NCBI GenBank assembly: GCA_036429605.1
Contig: JAVFKD010000004.1
Span: 3,782,001-3,846,000, forward strand
Direction of reading: 5' to 3'
Source of the DNA: Cladobotryum mycophilum
Lineage: Eukaryota > Ascomycota > Sordariomycetes > Hypocreales > Hypocreaceae
DNA length: 64,000 bases
Under the pieces are notes generated by a model. The model was given only the letters and a program-made list of their open reading frames with translations. It was not told the origin of the DNA and made no database searches. The translations under genes were made by a program, and so were the position numbers. Below are positions 47,077-61,800 of this stretch, piece by piece. Positions within the stretch are counted from its first letter, which is position 1; each line of letters starts with the position of its first letter.

Positions 47077-50000
47077 AACCAAGGTTATTGTCTGCGAGTA
47101 ATCTGCTAGTCTATGTTTGGTGCAGCTGGAAGCTTTGAGAAACAGCGCCGGGCGCGAGAAGAGGACAAGGTTGTTGGGGAAGACAAGTCGAATTCGATTG
47201 GAAGCAAAATAATATCCCCAGCGGGTTTGAATGGCACGGTCATGGCGCAAGCGAGCTTTGTTGTGGCAATGCAACCTTGTTATGGGCAGGTAATGGAATG
47301 GTCGGAATTCAAGCGGTGCTTCGTGGGCTGCCTCGAAGAAGAGAAGTGCCAGAGCAGGAGGGGAATGGGAAGTATGCCCGGTTCTACGGCTACAGGATAC
47401 CTTATGGATTATGATATGATGGGAAAAAATAAACGCATTTAGTGGAGGACGTGGTCTTGGACGGGTTTCCTGCCGTTTCATGGGAGTATGATGCTCGTCC
47501 ACTTTAGTATTAGATAGAACGGTGCCATTTTGTAAGCAGCAGAGTGGCATAACAATTACGTATTTGCATTATTGGTGATTCAGAGTTTCTTGTATACCCA
47601 TGACTCACTCATTAACTTGAACGTCCATGGAGCCGCCACTCACACATACATAAGATCAGTTTACCTACTCAATAGCAGTTCAATACTGTCTAAAAGCTAA
47701 AAGCATCAATGTGAGCCAATCCGATATCGCTCTATTTTGTGTGAGCCTAAATGCATATGCGGAAGGTGCAAGTGACTCGCTCGACCTCCTCAACGCAGTT
47801 CGTCCCTTTTTTTGTGGCCGCCCTCTTCTTCTCTAGTTCATCTCTCGCTTTTCTTCTTTACCATAATCCATTTCCTATCGCCATCCCCATGGTCATCATC
47901 TTGAGAAACTTGGAGTGTTGCGGTAGTCTGCACGGCCAGTCCATACGTACTCCATCATGGGGGCATTCCTCGAGCCAGCGAATCGATCAGAAGCGCAAGT
48001 AATGCAAATTTCTATTCCCTTGTCCCAATTAAAACAGATATATAGAAACTCACAGCATTTATATGCACCATCGATCTTGCATTGTTCATGGCTCTCGCAG
48101 GACCTCCATGAAGGTGTTTCTTACCATAGTTGCAGAGCGAGCCCCTATTCGCCACCCGAGCATCCTCAATCGATTCACATAATGCCTTTAACTCAAGGCC
48201 ATTCGTTTTTCCCATTTTTGCCGGTCTTCGGGGTCTTTTCCGAAGAATCATGCTTCTCGTTTCAAGCAACAGTCGAGAAACCCTTGACACCTAGCGGTTC
48301 GACACCGGACAGCTGTCAACAAAGCTTGCCACCTTCATTCACCTTGCCAGCTGGCGGACATCTGTCGGCAGCCCATTCACTGAGCAATACTAGATAGATT
48401 CATTCAGCACAGCAGCTGGTAACTGATGGGCGGCTGCCTATAGTAGCAGAGTGGTGAAGCGCTAGAGAAGGGCCTGCGAAGGCATCACCGTTCCCAATCC
48501 GATACGCGCCAGGGCCCTCGTCGGACCCTCGAGGTTCGAAGCGTCCTGGGGATCCTTTGGGCTCTAACATTCACACTCGGAAGTCTATGCGTTGCCCGTC
48601 GGTGCATTTTTCTTATCTTCTTTTATTTTCCAGCATGTTTTTGGGATGCTCTTTTGTGCATTTGGAGGCGCAACAAAGGGGTGAACAAAAGGATAAAAGA
48701 AACATAACAAACAACACGCGTACACGCTTAGAAGCCAATGAAATAGTTTCTATACATATTACTCGATGTTCACTCCAACGACTTTACGCTCCAGAACCAT
48801 AAAATTTGGTCGTTTGATGCAGTCACAAGCCCTGATGCATCGCATACCGCCAACGCAACATTGCCGTTCTTCGAATTGACGAACAAGCATGCATCCAGAT
48901 ACCACTCGGGAAGTTGTAACCTTTGTTTACTCGCTATCTATAAGGTACTTCCTTGGTATATTGAGACGTGTCGCGCATCAGACTGTTGTGCATGTTGTCG
49001 ACGCATGACGTGCATGACGATAACGCCAGAACTCACCAACATTTTGGCCAAAATCTCGCCTACGATACTATTTATTTGAGCCCTTTCCCCCAGATATAAC
49101 GATACATCAAGTCTGAATAGGCACAACACGCGAAATAGGGGTAGGGCATACATACATGACCAACTACCAACGTTCTATCCTTTTACCATCAACGTCACGA
49201 TAGCATCTCCCCGATACGGATTGTCCAAGACACACTAAGATCGGAAGTTATGAATAAGCTTATCTGAAAATATGGTAATAGTTTTGTCAGCGTGCTTGGC
49301 ACATTACACATTACGCAATCCAACCAAGATGGAAGCCACCGAGTCAAACAAACATGCTTGGGATACGACAATGACCAACTGTGAAGGCGACATCAACTAC
49401 AACAGCTACAACAGGTGCAAAGACCAGGAAAAGATGCATCGATGAAAAGGAATACCAACGCCTCACCTGTCAAAGGCTGGAAGGCGTTCGCCACCTGAAG
49501 CTGAACTGTCAGCAGGCGAGAATAACTGTCCGACGGACCCGAAGATGGCTCACCTGCATGGCGTCTACGTATTTACGGATCAAGACAAACACCAACACCA
49601 CAGGGAGGAATAGCACTGCTGGGCTTTCGTGCTGCAGCAGCCAGTCACATCGCAATACTCGGTCTGAGGCAAAAATATCCCAAGCATCACGGTGCACTCA
49701 AGATAGTAACCGGACGTCTGTCTCATCAGGCCGGAGATGCAGCGAGTAGGGTGTGGAGGAGGCATGGATTAGTCACCAAGTATGTCTGGAACACACACGC
49801 ACACACAAGGGCAAGGCAAGGGGTAGGGGGGTGTTGCTCCAAAGCTCTAAAAGCTTCAAGAGCTTCCCCAAAGGATCTCGGGAAGCTACCGAGAATTGGA
49901 GGAAGTTGCAAATCCGCGGCATTGCAGGTGTTAGTTGCGTTGGTAGTGGTGCTGGTGAGGTGAGGTACTCCTTTGTGATGGTGGAGGGGGAGCAAAAAGG

Positions 50001-53000
50001 TGGTGGTGTGTCATACGTCGTATCGACCTCCAGGTGACTGCAGACAGCCAGCCCTGTTGCCAAGAATAGCAACTTTGTTGGGGCAGGGGTCTAGGAGGGA
50101 GGGGGGCCAAGGAGCGGGTGCTCGCATTGTTAGTAGTAAAAAGGGATCGTGAGGTTTCTACACATTTGGTTGGACGATATACGTGCACCTTGGTAGCATC
50201 TGCTGGGTACCTTTGTCAATGTTGTTGTTGTTATTGTTGTCTTTGCTACTGCTGCTGTTGTTGTCGTTGCGGTTATCCAAGGGCGTGAGCGAAGTTACGG
50301 AGGAGAAGGAGGGGGGACTTTTGCAAGCCCATTTGAATCATTGGTGGTGGAATTAAGCAACGAATCTTGTCGGGTGTTTGAGATGCAGTCAAGTCAAACA
50401 GGCTTAGACAAAAAAGTAAAAATGGAAATGGAGATGGGAATGGCGTCACCTGCATCTTGTTTTGGTCCTGGTAAGCGAAAAGAAGGAAAAAACAAAGATT
50501 TATGGAATCAGTTCAAGAATGGAAGGCGTTGCAAAGTTGAATGGTTTGTGCTTGAAACTCTTTAGTTCCGTTTCCAAGTGTCGTGACTAATCGGTACATT
50601 TTAGTCACTGTGCACAAGTATTAGTTGCCCAATCCCCCCGGGGGGCTATCATAGGCGAAGCAAGGGGGTAGGGGACGCGCGCGCGGAGAATACAGAGAGC
50701 GAGAGAGCGAGAGGGAGAGAAAAAGAGGAAAGGGACCCTGTTGACGCGCATTTTCTCCCTCCCCTCCCCCCAGGCATCGACTTTCGGTGTGGCTGTGAAG
50801 GGGGGGGGTTTCTTTCTTGTTTAACCCTTTTTTAGGCCTTTTTTTCTTTCTTTCCTTTCTCTCTGTGGGGGTCAAAAGATCTGAAACTGCACGATGGTTT
50901 AACTGTTAGCAGCCACGTTTAAAAAAGGGAGAGAGACAGAGAAAGAAAGAAGAAGAAAAGAAAAAGAAAATAATGAAACGGACATGGACCATGAAACTTG
51001 AGGCAGTGCAAAAGGGGGGAGGAATTATTACCTATACAAAAAAGTCAAACTGTTATGGGAAGTATTCTCCGGCTTTGGACGAAGCTTGGCGAAAAAGAAG
51101 AAAAAAACAGGAACGGTTTCAAAAAGAAAGAGGCTGAGGGGAGGGGAAATGATCTTCCGTTGATACGTTGAAGCCCAACTTTAGACTTGAATGAGAGACA
51201 GAGACAGAGACAGAGAGAGGGTGGTAATACCGAGAAACGGGGTCATCATCCATCATCCATCAATTCCACAGCCTTTCCCTTTACCCATTGCCCGTTGTCC
51301 AAAACACCCGGCCATCAGTCATCACCCGCCATTGTGGGGCCGCATGCCTCTTCTTCCGCTGGTGGGGAAAAGGTTTCCTTTCTTTTCTTTTTCTTTTTTT
51401 TACCGCATCGTGAAGAGACGGGGAGAGAGAGGGAGGGAGGGAGGGGGAGCTGATACACAAAGTTCCGCAGTCGTAACCCTGTGACAGCGAGTAAGTAAGA
51501 GTAGTACATAGTTGGTTGGTTAGTTAGGCATCCAACAAAAAGAACAACCTCCTTGGTTTTTTTTCCCCCTTCTTTTTTTTTTGTGTCTCCATCTTCATTG
51601 TTCCCTTTTGTGGGGGATTTTCATCATTCTTGAGTCGTGCTTGTACATCCAAAGGCGTTTGTTCACCAAGATAATACCATACCAAACCTATTTACCTCCT
51701 CCGTATACCTACTATTAGGTACCTCCTATAATAGATATGACAAGTAAATTTACCCAAATTATTACCATCTATTAGCCCTCAAAGATGATAGACAATAATC
51801 CGCAAGTCAAGTAAAACCTGCAGTAAAATATCTCCACCATTTGCTTCTTTTGCTCGACAGATGCTTTCATGTGAAGGTATGTGCTTGTATACTCGGGGTC
51901 AGACCACCGAATAAAACGTGCACTATACTCCATAACATCACCACGGAATTCCGCCTATACAAAGAGGAAGTTGCCTATACCCCTTAGCAGCAGTCATCAC
52001 AAGTCCACTACCCTAAACTCCAAGATCTGGTTAGTTAGACGAGGGTATTCACCTCTGTCCTCACGGACCATCTCGCCCCTGTCACGGACAGGGATATCAC
52101 AGAGCTCAACTGTACCGGTAATGCGCAAAAACTTTACCCTCCCATCCCATCCGGCAAAATACCCAAGTGCCAGGGTCTGCTTGACTGACGGGCATCATCA
52201 TCATCATGGCTGTTTTTCTGTCAACGGGGGAGGACACATTCCCACACCCACACCCATGACCATGACCATGACAAAAAACAGCAGCTTTGGAGATCTGCGA
52301 CATACATGCGCACTACCAGTAGCCACTGGGGTGCATTGGCGATTCCCACTCTGCTCTTACATAAACGCCGATGTGAGTTACTGGAAACGGAAAGGCTTGC
52401 TTGCACCTGGACTTCGAGCGTCTTGCTTGACAAGCATTAGATCGACGTGGTCGGAGCTTATGAGGGATGAGCCTGGGATGAGCTTGTCCGTGTCAGTTCG
52501 CAGCAAATACGATTACCAACATCCTCACCTGCGCACCTGCGTACATGAGGCTTCAGCCCGTGGCCAAATCTGTACAGAACTTGCGAGCAAAACACGCAAC
52601 AAAACACGCAAATCAAGGGAGGAAAACAACCAAAGGCCCCCCCATCACATGGCCGCCCACCTGGCTCCCGCGTTGAACTGCATGCCAAGACAGTTACACT
52701 GTACTAGGTCCGTTAGATTCTATATATAGGTGGCCCCGGTCGCCGAGGATGAGTACCTAGCGTAGTTCTGTTGAAAGCACCACTTTGCAGCCCAGCCTAC
52801 CAACGCCTCCGCGGAAGGGTACAGAAGAAAACCGAGCACCTTGCTGCTGCTGCTGCAAGCAACGACAAGAAAGGCCCAGTGAGTTGGATAGGGGGCATTG
52901 GAGCCAGCCATGGGGGTCAATCAATGCGGAGTGTGGAGACTCACATCACCTGTCTTCAACTAGTTCGGCAAAATCGGCCCATTCAGAGCTCCAGGAAACC

Positions 53001-55412
53001 CTTCTTCAGGCCGTGGTCATGGGTGCCGTGACGGTGACCATTCAGATGCTGCCTTTGTTTACCCTTTTTCTTTCTTTTCTGTCTTTCTCATCTTGAGTTC
53101 CAGCTAAAATATACTACACCATTGAGGCTGCTGCTTGGAGCTTGCCGTAGCACTTGTCGCTATGCACGGCTTGTCAGTACTCTACTTGCATGCGAGCACT
53201 TGGAAAAAGAAGGCTTTCTTTTTGGGGGACACTTACTGTCCCGTCCGTCCTTTTTTTGTCCGTTCGTCGTCGTCTCATCCATGCATGCTGCCTGCGCACT
53301 GATGAGCGGGGAAATCGACGGGGGAGGAAAGCAGAAGAAAATAACGGCGAAGACCAAAAGATGCGAATTGCCTATTTGAGCCATGTAGCTTGGGGGTTGA
53401 CCGTCGATCACAGATCATCATATTCCTCATCAACAGGTACAGAGCATTTCAACTCTTGGGCCAAGGACCCTGACCCTGAGCCTCACTGCAGCAGCCGCAC
53501 ACACTGTACGCAAACCTCAATGTCTGCAGCGGAGCGGCCACTGATCTCACCCGACGGCCGGGCATTAACGGATGGTAAAAAGGTGGGAGGGCTGTGGGTG
53601 CACAGTGTCAACTACACGGTAGAAACCCTGGGCTTGACGCACGATCGCCCTCCAAGCCCTTCTGGGAATTTGTTGGCGAAGCTATCGGACCGTCTGCAGG
53701 TGATGGCTAGCTGTTGTCCTCTTTTTTTCTTTCCCTTCCTCTGCTTTCTTTTCGCTGCATCGCTCCCCCACCCTCTGTTTCGCTCACCGATCAAAAGTCG
53801 CGGACGAACCCGTTTGTTTCCCTGTCAAGGGAACTGCATGTCTCTCTGTCACTGTTAGTCATGTCTTGTGGATTTGAAGTGTCTGACCAAGCTGGTTAGT
53901 CGGTGTTGCAACATATAATTCCGGCAGTTAGGGTCGACAATGCATGCGATAACTCATCAAGCGAACATGCATTATCACCAAACTGGCTAATCAGGTCATC
54001 ATTAGTTACTTATAGTTTCCATCTCACAACTTGCTCACTGATACGCAAGGTAAGTACTCCGTACTTATCCATACATGCCCAAGAATCGTAGTGGCGCCTT
54101 GTTGTGCATTGCATAAACCCAATCCGCGAGCCATCATCATCATCATCATCGAATAGAAGAGGTGATATGCTTGGTTGGTAGCAACAAAACTATTGAAGGA
54201 TTGTGCAAGCACTGGTTCCCTTGTGGCGTGAATCCCTTCTCACCGCTTTACGTCGTGGAGCGTTGACAAGCGAGCTGAGAACTCTTGGAAAACGGCTTGA
54301 ATGGTTGACAAGCGTCGCCTGGTATATCGCCGTGAAAAGGCTACTCCAAAAATATCAACTACCCATACTCCGTATGCCCTGGCGACTGGTGAATTGCGAC
54401 CCTAGCTGCTGTCGTTGTGCCGAATATCTTGATATTGCACCAGTAATTGGTTAATGTGTATCTATTCATTGTGGCTGCGAAACGTGATACGGAGAGTGCA
54501 CGTGTCCCCGCCTGTGTGACCGATGCCCTTGTGTTCGGTTGGATTTAACGCTTGCTAAAGATATTGTTAGTATCTCAGCGCTTGAATATGAGCAAAAACA
54601 ATAACCAAAAAATAAAATAAAAAAATAGGTGGGCTTGTGTTCCGGCAATTCCCACTGGTCACGGAGGGAGGCTTAGCTGGTTAGGCGCGGGTTGCAACGG
54701 GCTCTGGAGCCTTGAACCCACCATCCCTTCTACCCAACACTGACCCTAGTCTTGCAGGGTATGCTTTCTCTGAATAGGTACCTATGGCCGTCGTCTCGGT
54801 CATTGCCGTGTCCATGTCGCGGCGTTTATGACTCTGTCCCTCGTTGCACCAGAGACTCTTGCAATAGATTGCTTCGATATTGACAGAATCGACAGATTCA
54901 CAGCCCGCTCATCAGCTGACAAACGAAATAGAAGAATGAATGGCTATCAAGGTCTTTGGAGTTGACTCGCAAAAAAAACAACCAAAAAAAAAACAATAGC
55001 TTTCTCGGCGTGGACAGGGCGTGGATGGAAAGCATGCAAGAAGAGTCAGTGCCAGTTCGGTGGCGCGCTCAGCATGAAACGTTGTATTTGATCCCCGGGG
55101 GCCCATGGTAGTATTTGTCTATGAGGCTGGAGGCAACGGCCCGCCTGGCATGGACGCTCGCTCCTCTTCTTTGGCCAGTTTTCCGCGGGTATTTTCTGCT
55201 GTGCATCGCCACAATCAAGGGGACAAGATGAGACAGCGCCATAGCTTATTCAGGGAGTGGGATTTCCAACGACGTCACTAGGTACTGCTTGACGAACGAC
55301 GTCAGTAGTGCCCCACTCTCTCTGACTAGAGCACGTGCTTATAGCACAAAGATATGCTATTCCAACGGGGCTAGAAACGGAATCTGCCGAATGCATAAGG
55401 GGACATAAATGA

Positions 55413-55413
<1 letters not shown>

Positions 55414-55443
<30 letters not shown>

Positions 55444-55448
55444 AAGAA
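55414..55448. repeat. AAG trinucleotide microsatellite
   Basis: About eleven AAG units in a row. It is intergenic. Confidence 0.9.
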
Positions 55449-58400
55449 AAAACATCCAAGAAAAATCAGACCGAGGCTTAGGCGTATGGTACACAATGTC
55501 TCACTGCAGAGTCGTTCATGTTCCAAGCATCAGCTTGTTGTCAGGATCTGACAATCTGGCCGGAGCAGTCTCCGAAGATTTGGATGACAGACGGGGTCGA
55601 GCGCCCCGACGGGACAGTCTCTGATTCGCTCGGTCCGGAGATGATCTCTTCGGCCAAGAGACATTTTGGGTGGGGCGGTAGAAATCCGGATGGATGGGTA
55701 TATCATAGCTTATGTTTCTGGAAAACAAGACCCTTGTAAGGGTCAAAACAACCTCAGACAGGTTGACAGGGCAAGGGAGACACCTGTCCTGTCTTGTCTA
55801 CAACGAATCAGAAAGCTTAGCCGTTTGCCGCGACCCCTTGGTCGTGTAGGGCTGTGTTGAGCAACACACTTGCGATATTGTCTGGCATCCAATGTGAGAG
55901 CATGGTGCGCCATGTGAATTGACGCTTGTAAGATCCAGGGCCGACGCTATCGTTGACATGAATGTGGCTTACTCCTTTGCACCTGGGTGGTGGTAGACCA
56001 CGCATCGTGGGTGTGTGCAAAGAGAAATCACTTGGCATTCTTGCAAGTGTCGCCGACTCTTCAAATTGGCCGATACCTTTCTCAATACCCCGACTGACGT
56101 GCTCATTTCTGATATTCGACAGAAAGGTCGAAGCTTACACTTAAGACCGTCTCAATCAAGTGCCGATACTGCATAATCTGGGCCGCTTGGGAAGCTGTCC
56201 GACAGTCTGGGACGCCCCAGTAGGCTGAGCATGGGTGAGAGCTCTACATGTTACTCAAAAGTATGGATAGCAAATTCCATTCCCCATTGTCCAATTTAGA
56301 GTCATTCGACATTGTGAGTGTCAATAATTTTGTTCTCTGGGTAAGCCGACTCGTTTTGCCTCTCGTGAAGAAGTGAAGCTGTGGTTGTGGATGTAGATGT
56401 GAGGAGCTTCGCCAGCGTCACGTTCTCAATGGCAAAATCCAGGGATTCAGATGCTATCGCGGCAAAATATCCAATCACGTTTTGAAAGCCGCACCCCAAT
56501 TAGGGAAGATGTCGTATGAAAAGAGGGAAATTGTTCGAGAAAACGTTGGAGAAACATTTGCCACGTTGTCGAGAAACGTTCTCCCGCTTGTCGTGGGCAA
56601 AATCGTTCTAGCCTAATTGACGCGTGCCAAAATAGGCAAAGTGGAGGAGGGGTGACCGTTTAGTTTAGCCCCGAGAGTAGACTTAAGCGCTGCTATTGTA
56701 AGACACGAGGTTTGCAGCTTGATCACCATCACAGAAAGATGATCCATCTTGGGAGCCTCCGGAGTCCGAATTAGATCCCCGCCATTCGCCCGGATCATGA
56801 TGCAGAGATAATGGTTATGCTTGAACCCACAACCAGGGCCGAGAGAGCCCCTGTACACACACACACACAAGACGCTGTGGTCATCATTTGCGCCGGGTCC
56901 TTCATGGCAGAACATGAACATCGCTGGATTGCCCCATGACTGTTTTCAGTACTATACATTAAAAGACCCCCAAGAGGTAGACGTGACTCCACCGGGAACA
57001 ATCTAGATCGGCATTTGTCTCTCTTGGCGTTATGCTCCTTGTAACCTTGGAGGCATGGTTGGTCGGACAAAATGTCCTCGGCAACCTTTCTATACAGGGC
57101 TGTACAGGGCTGGAAACGAGATGCTTTCCTGAGCATGGGCTCTTCGACTCGTCCTTTTTCGTAGAATCGAGCAGTAAAGGGGGTGAACTAGAACGGTGAT
57201 GATAGCTCACATGCTTATGAATGTCGTATTGATGATAGTCAGCTCATCCCACAGGTCTGCTTTGTGATGGCTTGTTGGGAATGTCTATTTCCCAGTACAT
57301 CGTTTGAGCCGATTCCTGCATTTCCAAGGTTCATTCTCAGTGTAACGTATGCAATCAATGGTGTCAAGTAAAAGCGATGCTGTGAAAGACGTCCGAGCAT
57401 CGTGGCTGCATGGCAGTTGGCATCATTGGCCGAGAGATGGGCATGGCGGTCCATTTTGTTCAACGTTCTCGCAGGACTGTGTATGAGTCTAATGCATAGA
57501 TATCTGATTCTGATTATTGAATGGTGTGTGATATTGGTACTCGGGCGGTAGTGAGACGGGTGATGGGGAGAAAAACCGCGACAAGCTGCAGATCAGGAAC
57601 GGCACCGCCGCCGGGGTCGTGGAAACATGGCTCAGATCCATTGATCCTGCGATAGGGCCAGCCAACCATAGATGCAGCTAACACACCGAAATGTCCAAAG
57701 ACGGTAAGGAGAGTTTGGGGACGGCGACTCGTGGTGGTTGAAACTTGGCCCAGAGTTTGGTCATAAGCTTGCTTCCTTGATCGCTCAACTCCACAAGACG
57801 AGCTGCACTAGAGCGGCTGGTGGCTCGCCTCGCACTATTCCCGGGCGTCTCGTCCCATTTCTTCTTTGTGCCGAGCAACTGAGACCCGTCGGTACCAAGA
57901 GTTTGTTTAGCAATGAAGATAAAGTTGGCACCTTGAGTAAGGCTAAAGGCCGCATGGAGTTGGCTGTCGGGCTGATTTCTCGATTCAGATGTTGCTGCAT
58001 TTTTTGTTTTACAGATTCTGGTCGGAGCCGAGCAAGTGAAACAAGCCAGTGCCAGGCACGGTAGGGATTCCGGCCGGAACGTTTCGCCAAAGATACGGGG
58101 CGACAAAAATAGGCCACCAGGATCCGAAGCAAAAGCAAAGACCAACATAATCAAAATACTGTGTTCCGATAGACAAAGGAGAAGACCATCATGGTCATTG
58201 GAGAAGCGTTAGATGGATAGAGAGAGAGGGAGGTACTTTTGTTAGTTCTGGTAAAGCAGGTATAGAATGCAGATTTGTTCAACGTTGGAGGTTTAGAGGA
58301 TCAGCATGGTTTACCGTTTGTGTAACAGCGACCGCCACTGGTGACTGTCCTGAACGTCAGCCAAGCCGGACCCGGCAAAAGGGCTGTGACTTCCATAAGA

Positions 58401-61276
58401 GAAAAGCGGAGGTGCAAATGAGGGAAGGAGGTAACCTGTAGCATGTACATGCCGCAACTTCCATATGACGGCCTGCAAAGCTCATGTAAATGACACTGGG
58501 ATAAGCACTGTAATTTTTTTTGTTTTGGTGGTTTTTTTTTTGATAGGTAAGGTGGGAGTAGGTATTACTAGGTAGATATCTTAGGGTAGGGTAGGCGATC
58601 ATGAATGAATCGATGCATCAATAACTCTTGACTCTGTCTCCAGCATCTCCGTTTCTACTTCGGCAGATTTTGCCGCAAATTATGCCGCAGTTGTAGCCGC
58701 ATTCGTTTTAGCGCTGTATAATTTTGTTATTTTTGTTACGTCGCACATTACTTGGGCGTCTGTAAGTATAGTAAGCAAAAACCGAGCGCCATTACTCCAT
58801 CACATTGGCATTGCATGGCTACGTATCAAGTACATGCTTTGCTCTGCCTCATCTCGAATCGAATCGCTCACTGTTTTGGGGGCGGGATGGCTGGCCGATA
58901 GCGCGAACGGTGACTCGCTTGGCTTTCCAATGCCTGCTAGGCTTTGCTTGGCTCTGCTTCGGGTCCGCGCACTGGAATTTTCCCCAATCTTCTATGGAGT
59001 TATGGAGCAGGTAGGTACCTAGTACTGGGCAAGGGGATAAACACCGGAACCGCTGTACGAAGCTGCATGGTATGTATGTAGTAAATACTTGTAAACTCGG
59101 GTCTATTGTTTCTCTCTCCATCTATTCCTACCGTTTCAGACAATTCCTTTGGCTTCTGAAGATTCCTCTATTTCTTACTTTCATCTACCTCCATCTATCT
59201 ATTTTGTATATATTCTATTTTAATTTTTTAAATCCTTCATTTCTGCAATCATTTGTCATCTGAGCTCTAACCGCGTAGTAGGTACCTGCAGCACCTTACA
59301 GGGCTATGGCCGGTACCGAGCCCGCTACGGCCACCGAATGAATGATTGAATTGGCTGGATCAACCAAGTCCCCCCTCATATGTCCTCTGTTTTGTTCCTT
59401 TTAGGGCGCTGACTTGCATCTGTAGCTACAGTGCGGATTCCTTAGCATGCCTACGATTCCGAAATGACCATGAATGCGAATCCGTTTCCCGGTCATTCAG
59501 GTATCTGTCTGTGTCTATCTGGGTGTCTGTCTGTGGAGATTCACCATACATGTAATTAGGGAATAACTCTTGTCTGTATTCATCGAGTACCGGCAGCTGT
59601 CACATTCTGCCCCACCCAAGGGCGAAGCACAGCGAGTTTGACTCGGAGAGACCAAGATGATGGAAGTTGCTTGTAAAAGTGACATTGGCGACCGTTGTGG
59701 GCGATGGCTTGAATTACGCCCAGCCTATGAAACGTTTGGTGATGTTGCCCAAGGTGTGTTGATGCTAGGTTGCTTTGCTTTGCCTGGGAAGGGTTTGGTA
59801 CTGTGTTAACCAGCCTAATGCTTGTAGGAGTAGCCCTCCTTTGCAATTCTCACTAATCGCTTCCAAGAACTACTGAATCCACACATATTGAATCTGCTGT
59901 GCTGTGCTGTGCTGTGGTTTTTTTCTTTTTGCCCCGTCTTGTTGTCGGCATCTCCAAGAAATGGGCTGATCTTGGCCAAAATGATGCCAAGATAGTCATT
60001 GCAATTTTTTCTTCTCTCGCTAAACTGATTCATTCACCATCCCCCAAGGACCCGAATTTTCACACCAGAGGCCCGCCCAATGCCCAACGTCATCTGCATG
60101 CAACATGTGAGCACATAGCAAGTAAAGTGGTTACTACTATACCGAGATATGCATATTATTAGGCGTGTAATGTACTTTGTCACGATGTCACCAATGTGAC
60201 GATGTGCTGGCAAGACAATAATTCCGGCCGAGTCCGGTTTGGGACAGGTTTAGATTCCCCTTCTCTTGGTTGAGTCTCGCCTGGTGATGGTGACTGGCTC
60301 GGCTTGTTGTTGTAACCCGACCAACTGGGATTGCATCAGCATCAGAAACTCTATCCTCCAAACCTGGATATAGGTAGGTAACAAAAAGAAGCATTGGTAG
60401 TAGTAGTATAGAGTACCTCTTTTCTCTCTCTCCATTCTCCTTCTCCTGCTTGTTCCACCCGGGCTTCTTGGGACTAGCTTGTTAAGAGGTCCCGTTTGGA
60501 TCTTTGGATTTTTGCTGGTGTCCTGCCCTTCTGCCCTTCTTCCCTTCTGCCCCTCCCTCCCTCCCACCCCCCTGGTCTCCTAACCAAGCCGACGGCTCGC
60601 CCCAGCAGTTGTTATTTTTACTCTTGTGCGTGGGCATCATGCCATGTGCGTCATGCTTCTTCCTTCACATCCTCCTCCTCTGGCTGGCCCTCTCCCACCC
60701 AAGCCCCAAAGGCCCGTCACACCCCCTCATTGGAGCCAGTAGCAGTAGCGGCTATCCGAGTTAGCAGTAGCGAAAAAAAGTCTCCAGCAGCAGAGGTGCC
60801 CTGGGTGGCCCTGTCTGATGCCATGTTGCCCTGCCGTGTACAGTGCAGTGCATCCAAAAGTGCGTGCTGGCTGGCTGGCCGGCTCAACACCAGTGGACGA
60901 TGGGGGGACCACGCACCCCCTCTTTTTGGTCTTTCCTCACAGCGGTTCTCTGGGGATTCTTGCGAAAGCCTATTCGACCATAACAATAGCACACTCGTCT
61001 ACGCCGGATTGTTTGGCTGCCATAGGCCACAGGGAATGTTACAGTGAGGCCAAAAAGAAAGAAACGGCCATATATGTACATTTGCATTGCCCCTACATCC
61101 AACGTAACAGAGGCCAACTCCGCTTAGAGGTAAGTACTTGCCTCCCTGCTTTACCTCGCCCTTCGCTCGCAGGCCATGTCTTGTCTTGTCTTGCTTTATT
61201 TCTTTGCATGCTTCCTTGCCTGTTTGTTTCCATGCTCTAGTAACTCCTTCCAGTTGCTTTGCCTGCCAACAGTAAG

Positions 61277-61302
61277 GTCAGTCAGTCAGTCAGTCAGTCA
61301 GT
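61277..61302. repeat. GTCA tetranucleotide repeat
   Basis: About six perfect GTCA units in the region upstream of the transcription factor. Confidence 0.9.
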
Positions 61303-61654
61303 TTAGCAGTGGTACTGGGTACCTAGCCTCCTATAGAACCTTGCACTAAGTAAGGAGCCAGTGCGTCGTGGCACCGGGTACCAGACGACACCCCCCCCAA
61401 ACCCCCGCCAGACGCGGAACTTAGACCCGCCTAAGACTGTAAAGTGGAACCTGGGACAAAGTACTGAGTACGTACCGTGCAGGCGTGGAGTCCGGCATGA
61501 GCATGGCATGAGCATGGCAGGGCATGGGTCTTTGCTTCGTCTTCTCCGTCCGGTACCTCCATAACCAAGAACAAAGCCTCCCGGTTAGTAAGTCCATGCC
61601 CAAGCCAAAGTACATACAGTACAGTACAATACAGTACCTGTAACGTGGGCAAGG

Positions 61655-61695
61655 CAAGCAAGCAAGCAAGCAAGCAAGGCCAGGCCAGGCCAGGG
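61655..61695. repeat. AAGC tetranucleotide and GGCCA pentamer repeats
   Basis: About six AAGC units are followed directly by three GGCCA units. They lie in the distal promoter of the transcription factor. Confidence 0.85.
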
Positions 61696-61800
61696 AAGGT
61701 CAAGGGCCCCCCATCCATGGTTTGGCGATGCACACCACACACACCACACACACACACCACCAACAGGTGGACACACACCACTTTGCGCCTTTGGTGAGCC

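Larger units (their letters stand above)
47077..61800. other. Very long gene-poor tract
   Basis: Nearly 15 kb without a gene I can support, where 4-6 genes would be expected at this window's density. Reading frames up to 282 codons exist (51881-52729, 53154-53858, 60496-61047) but lack domains, splice continuity or natural composition. The tract contains CT and GA runs (50690-50870, 51190-51470), poly-T stretches, TACTCCGTA motifs (54055, 54366), and simple repeats. No tRNA, rRNA or transposase remnant was recognised. It could be regulatory DNA or noncoding transcripts for the transcription factor that follows. Confidence 0.5.

Noticed and set aside
51881..52729. 282-codon plus-strand frame in the gene-poor tract
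   Set aside because: No domain, signal or splice logic; rich in low-complexity His, Ser and Thr-Met repeats; no extension with plausible exons.
53154..53858. 234-codon plus-strand frame
   Set aside because: Composition is unlike protein (Cys, Arg and Ser-rich with a poly-pyrimidine-derived Phe/Leu/Pro end) and no family resemblance.
54660..54725. tRNA-like A-box sequence (TTAGCTGGTTAGGCGCGGGTT)
   Set aside because: No matching B box (GGTTCGANTCC) and no acceptor stem at the expected distance.
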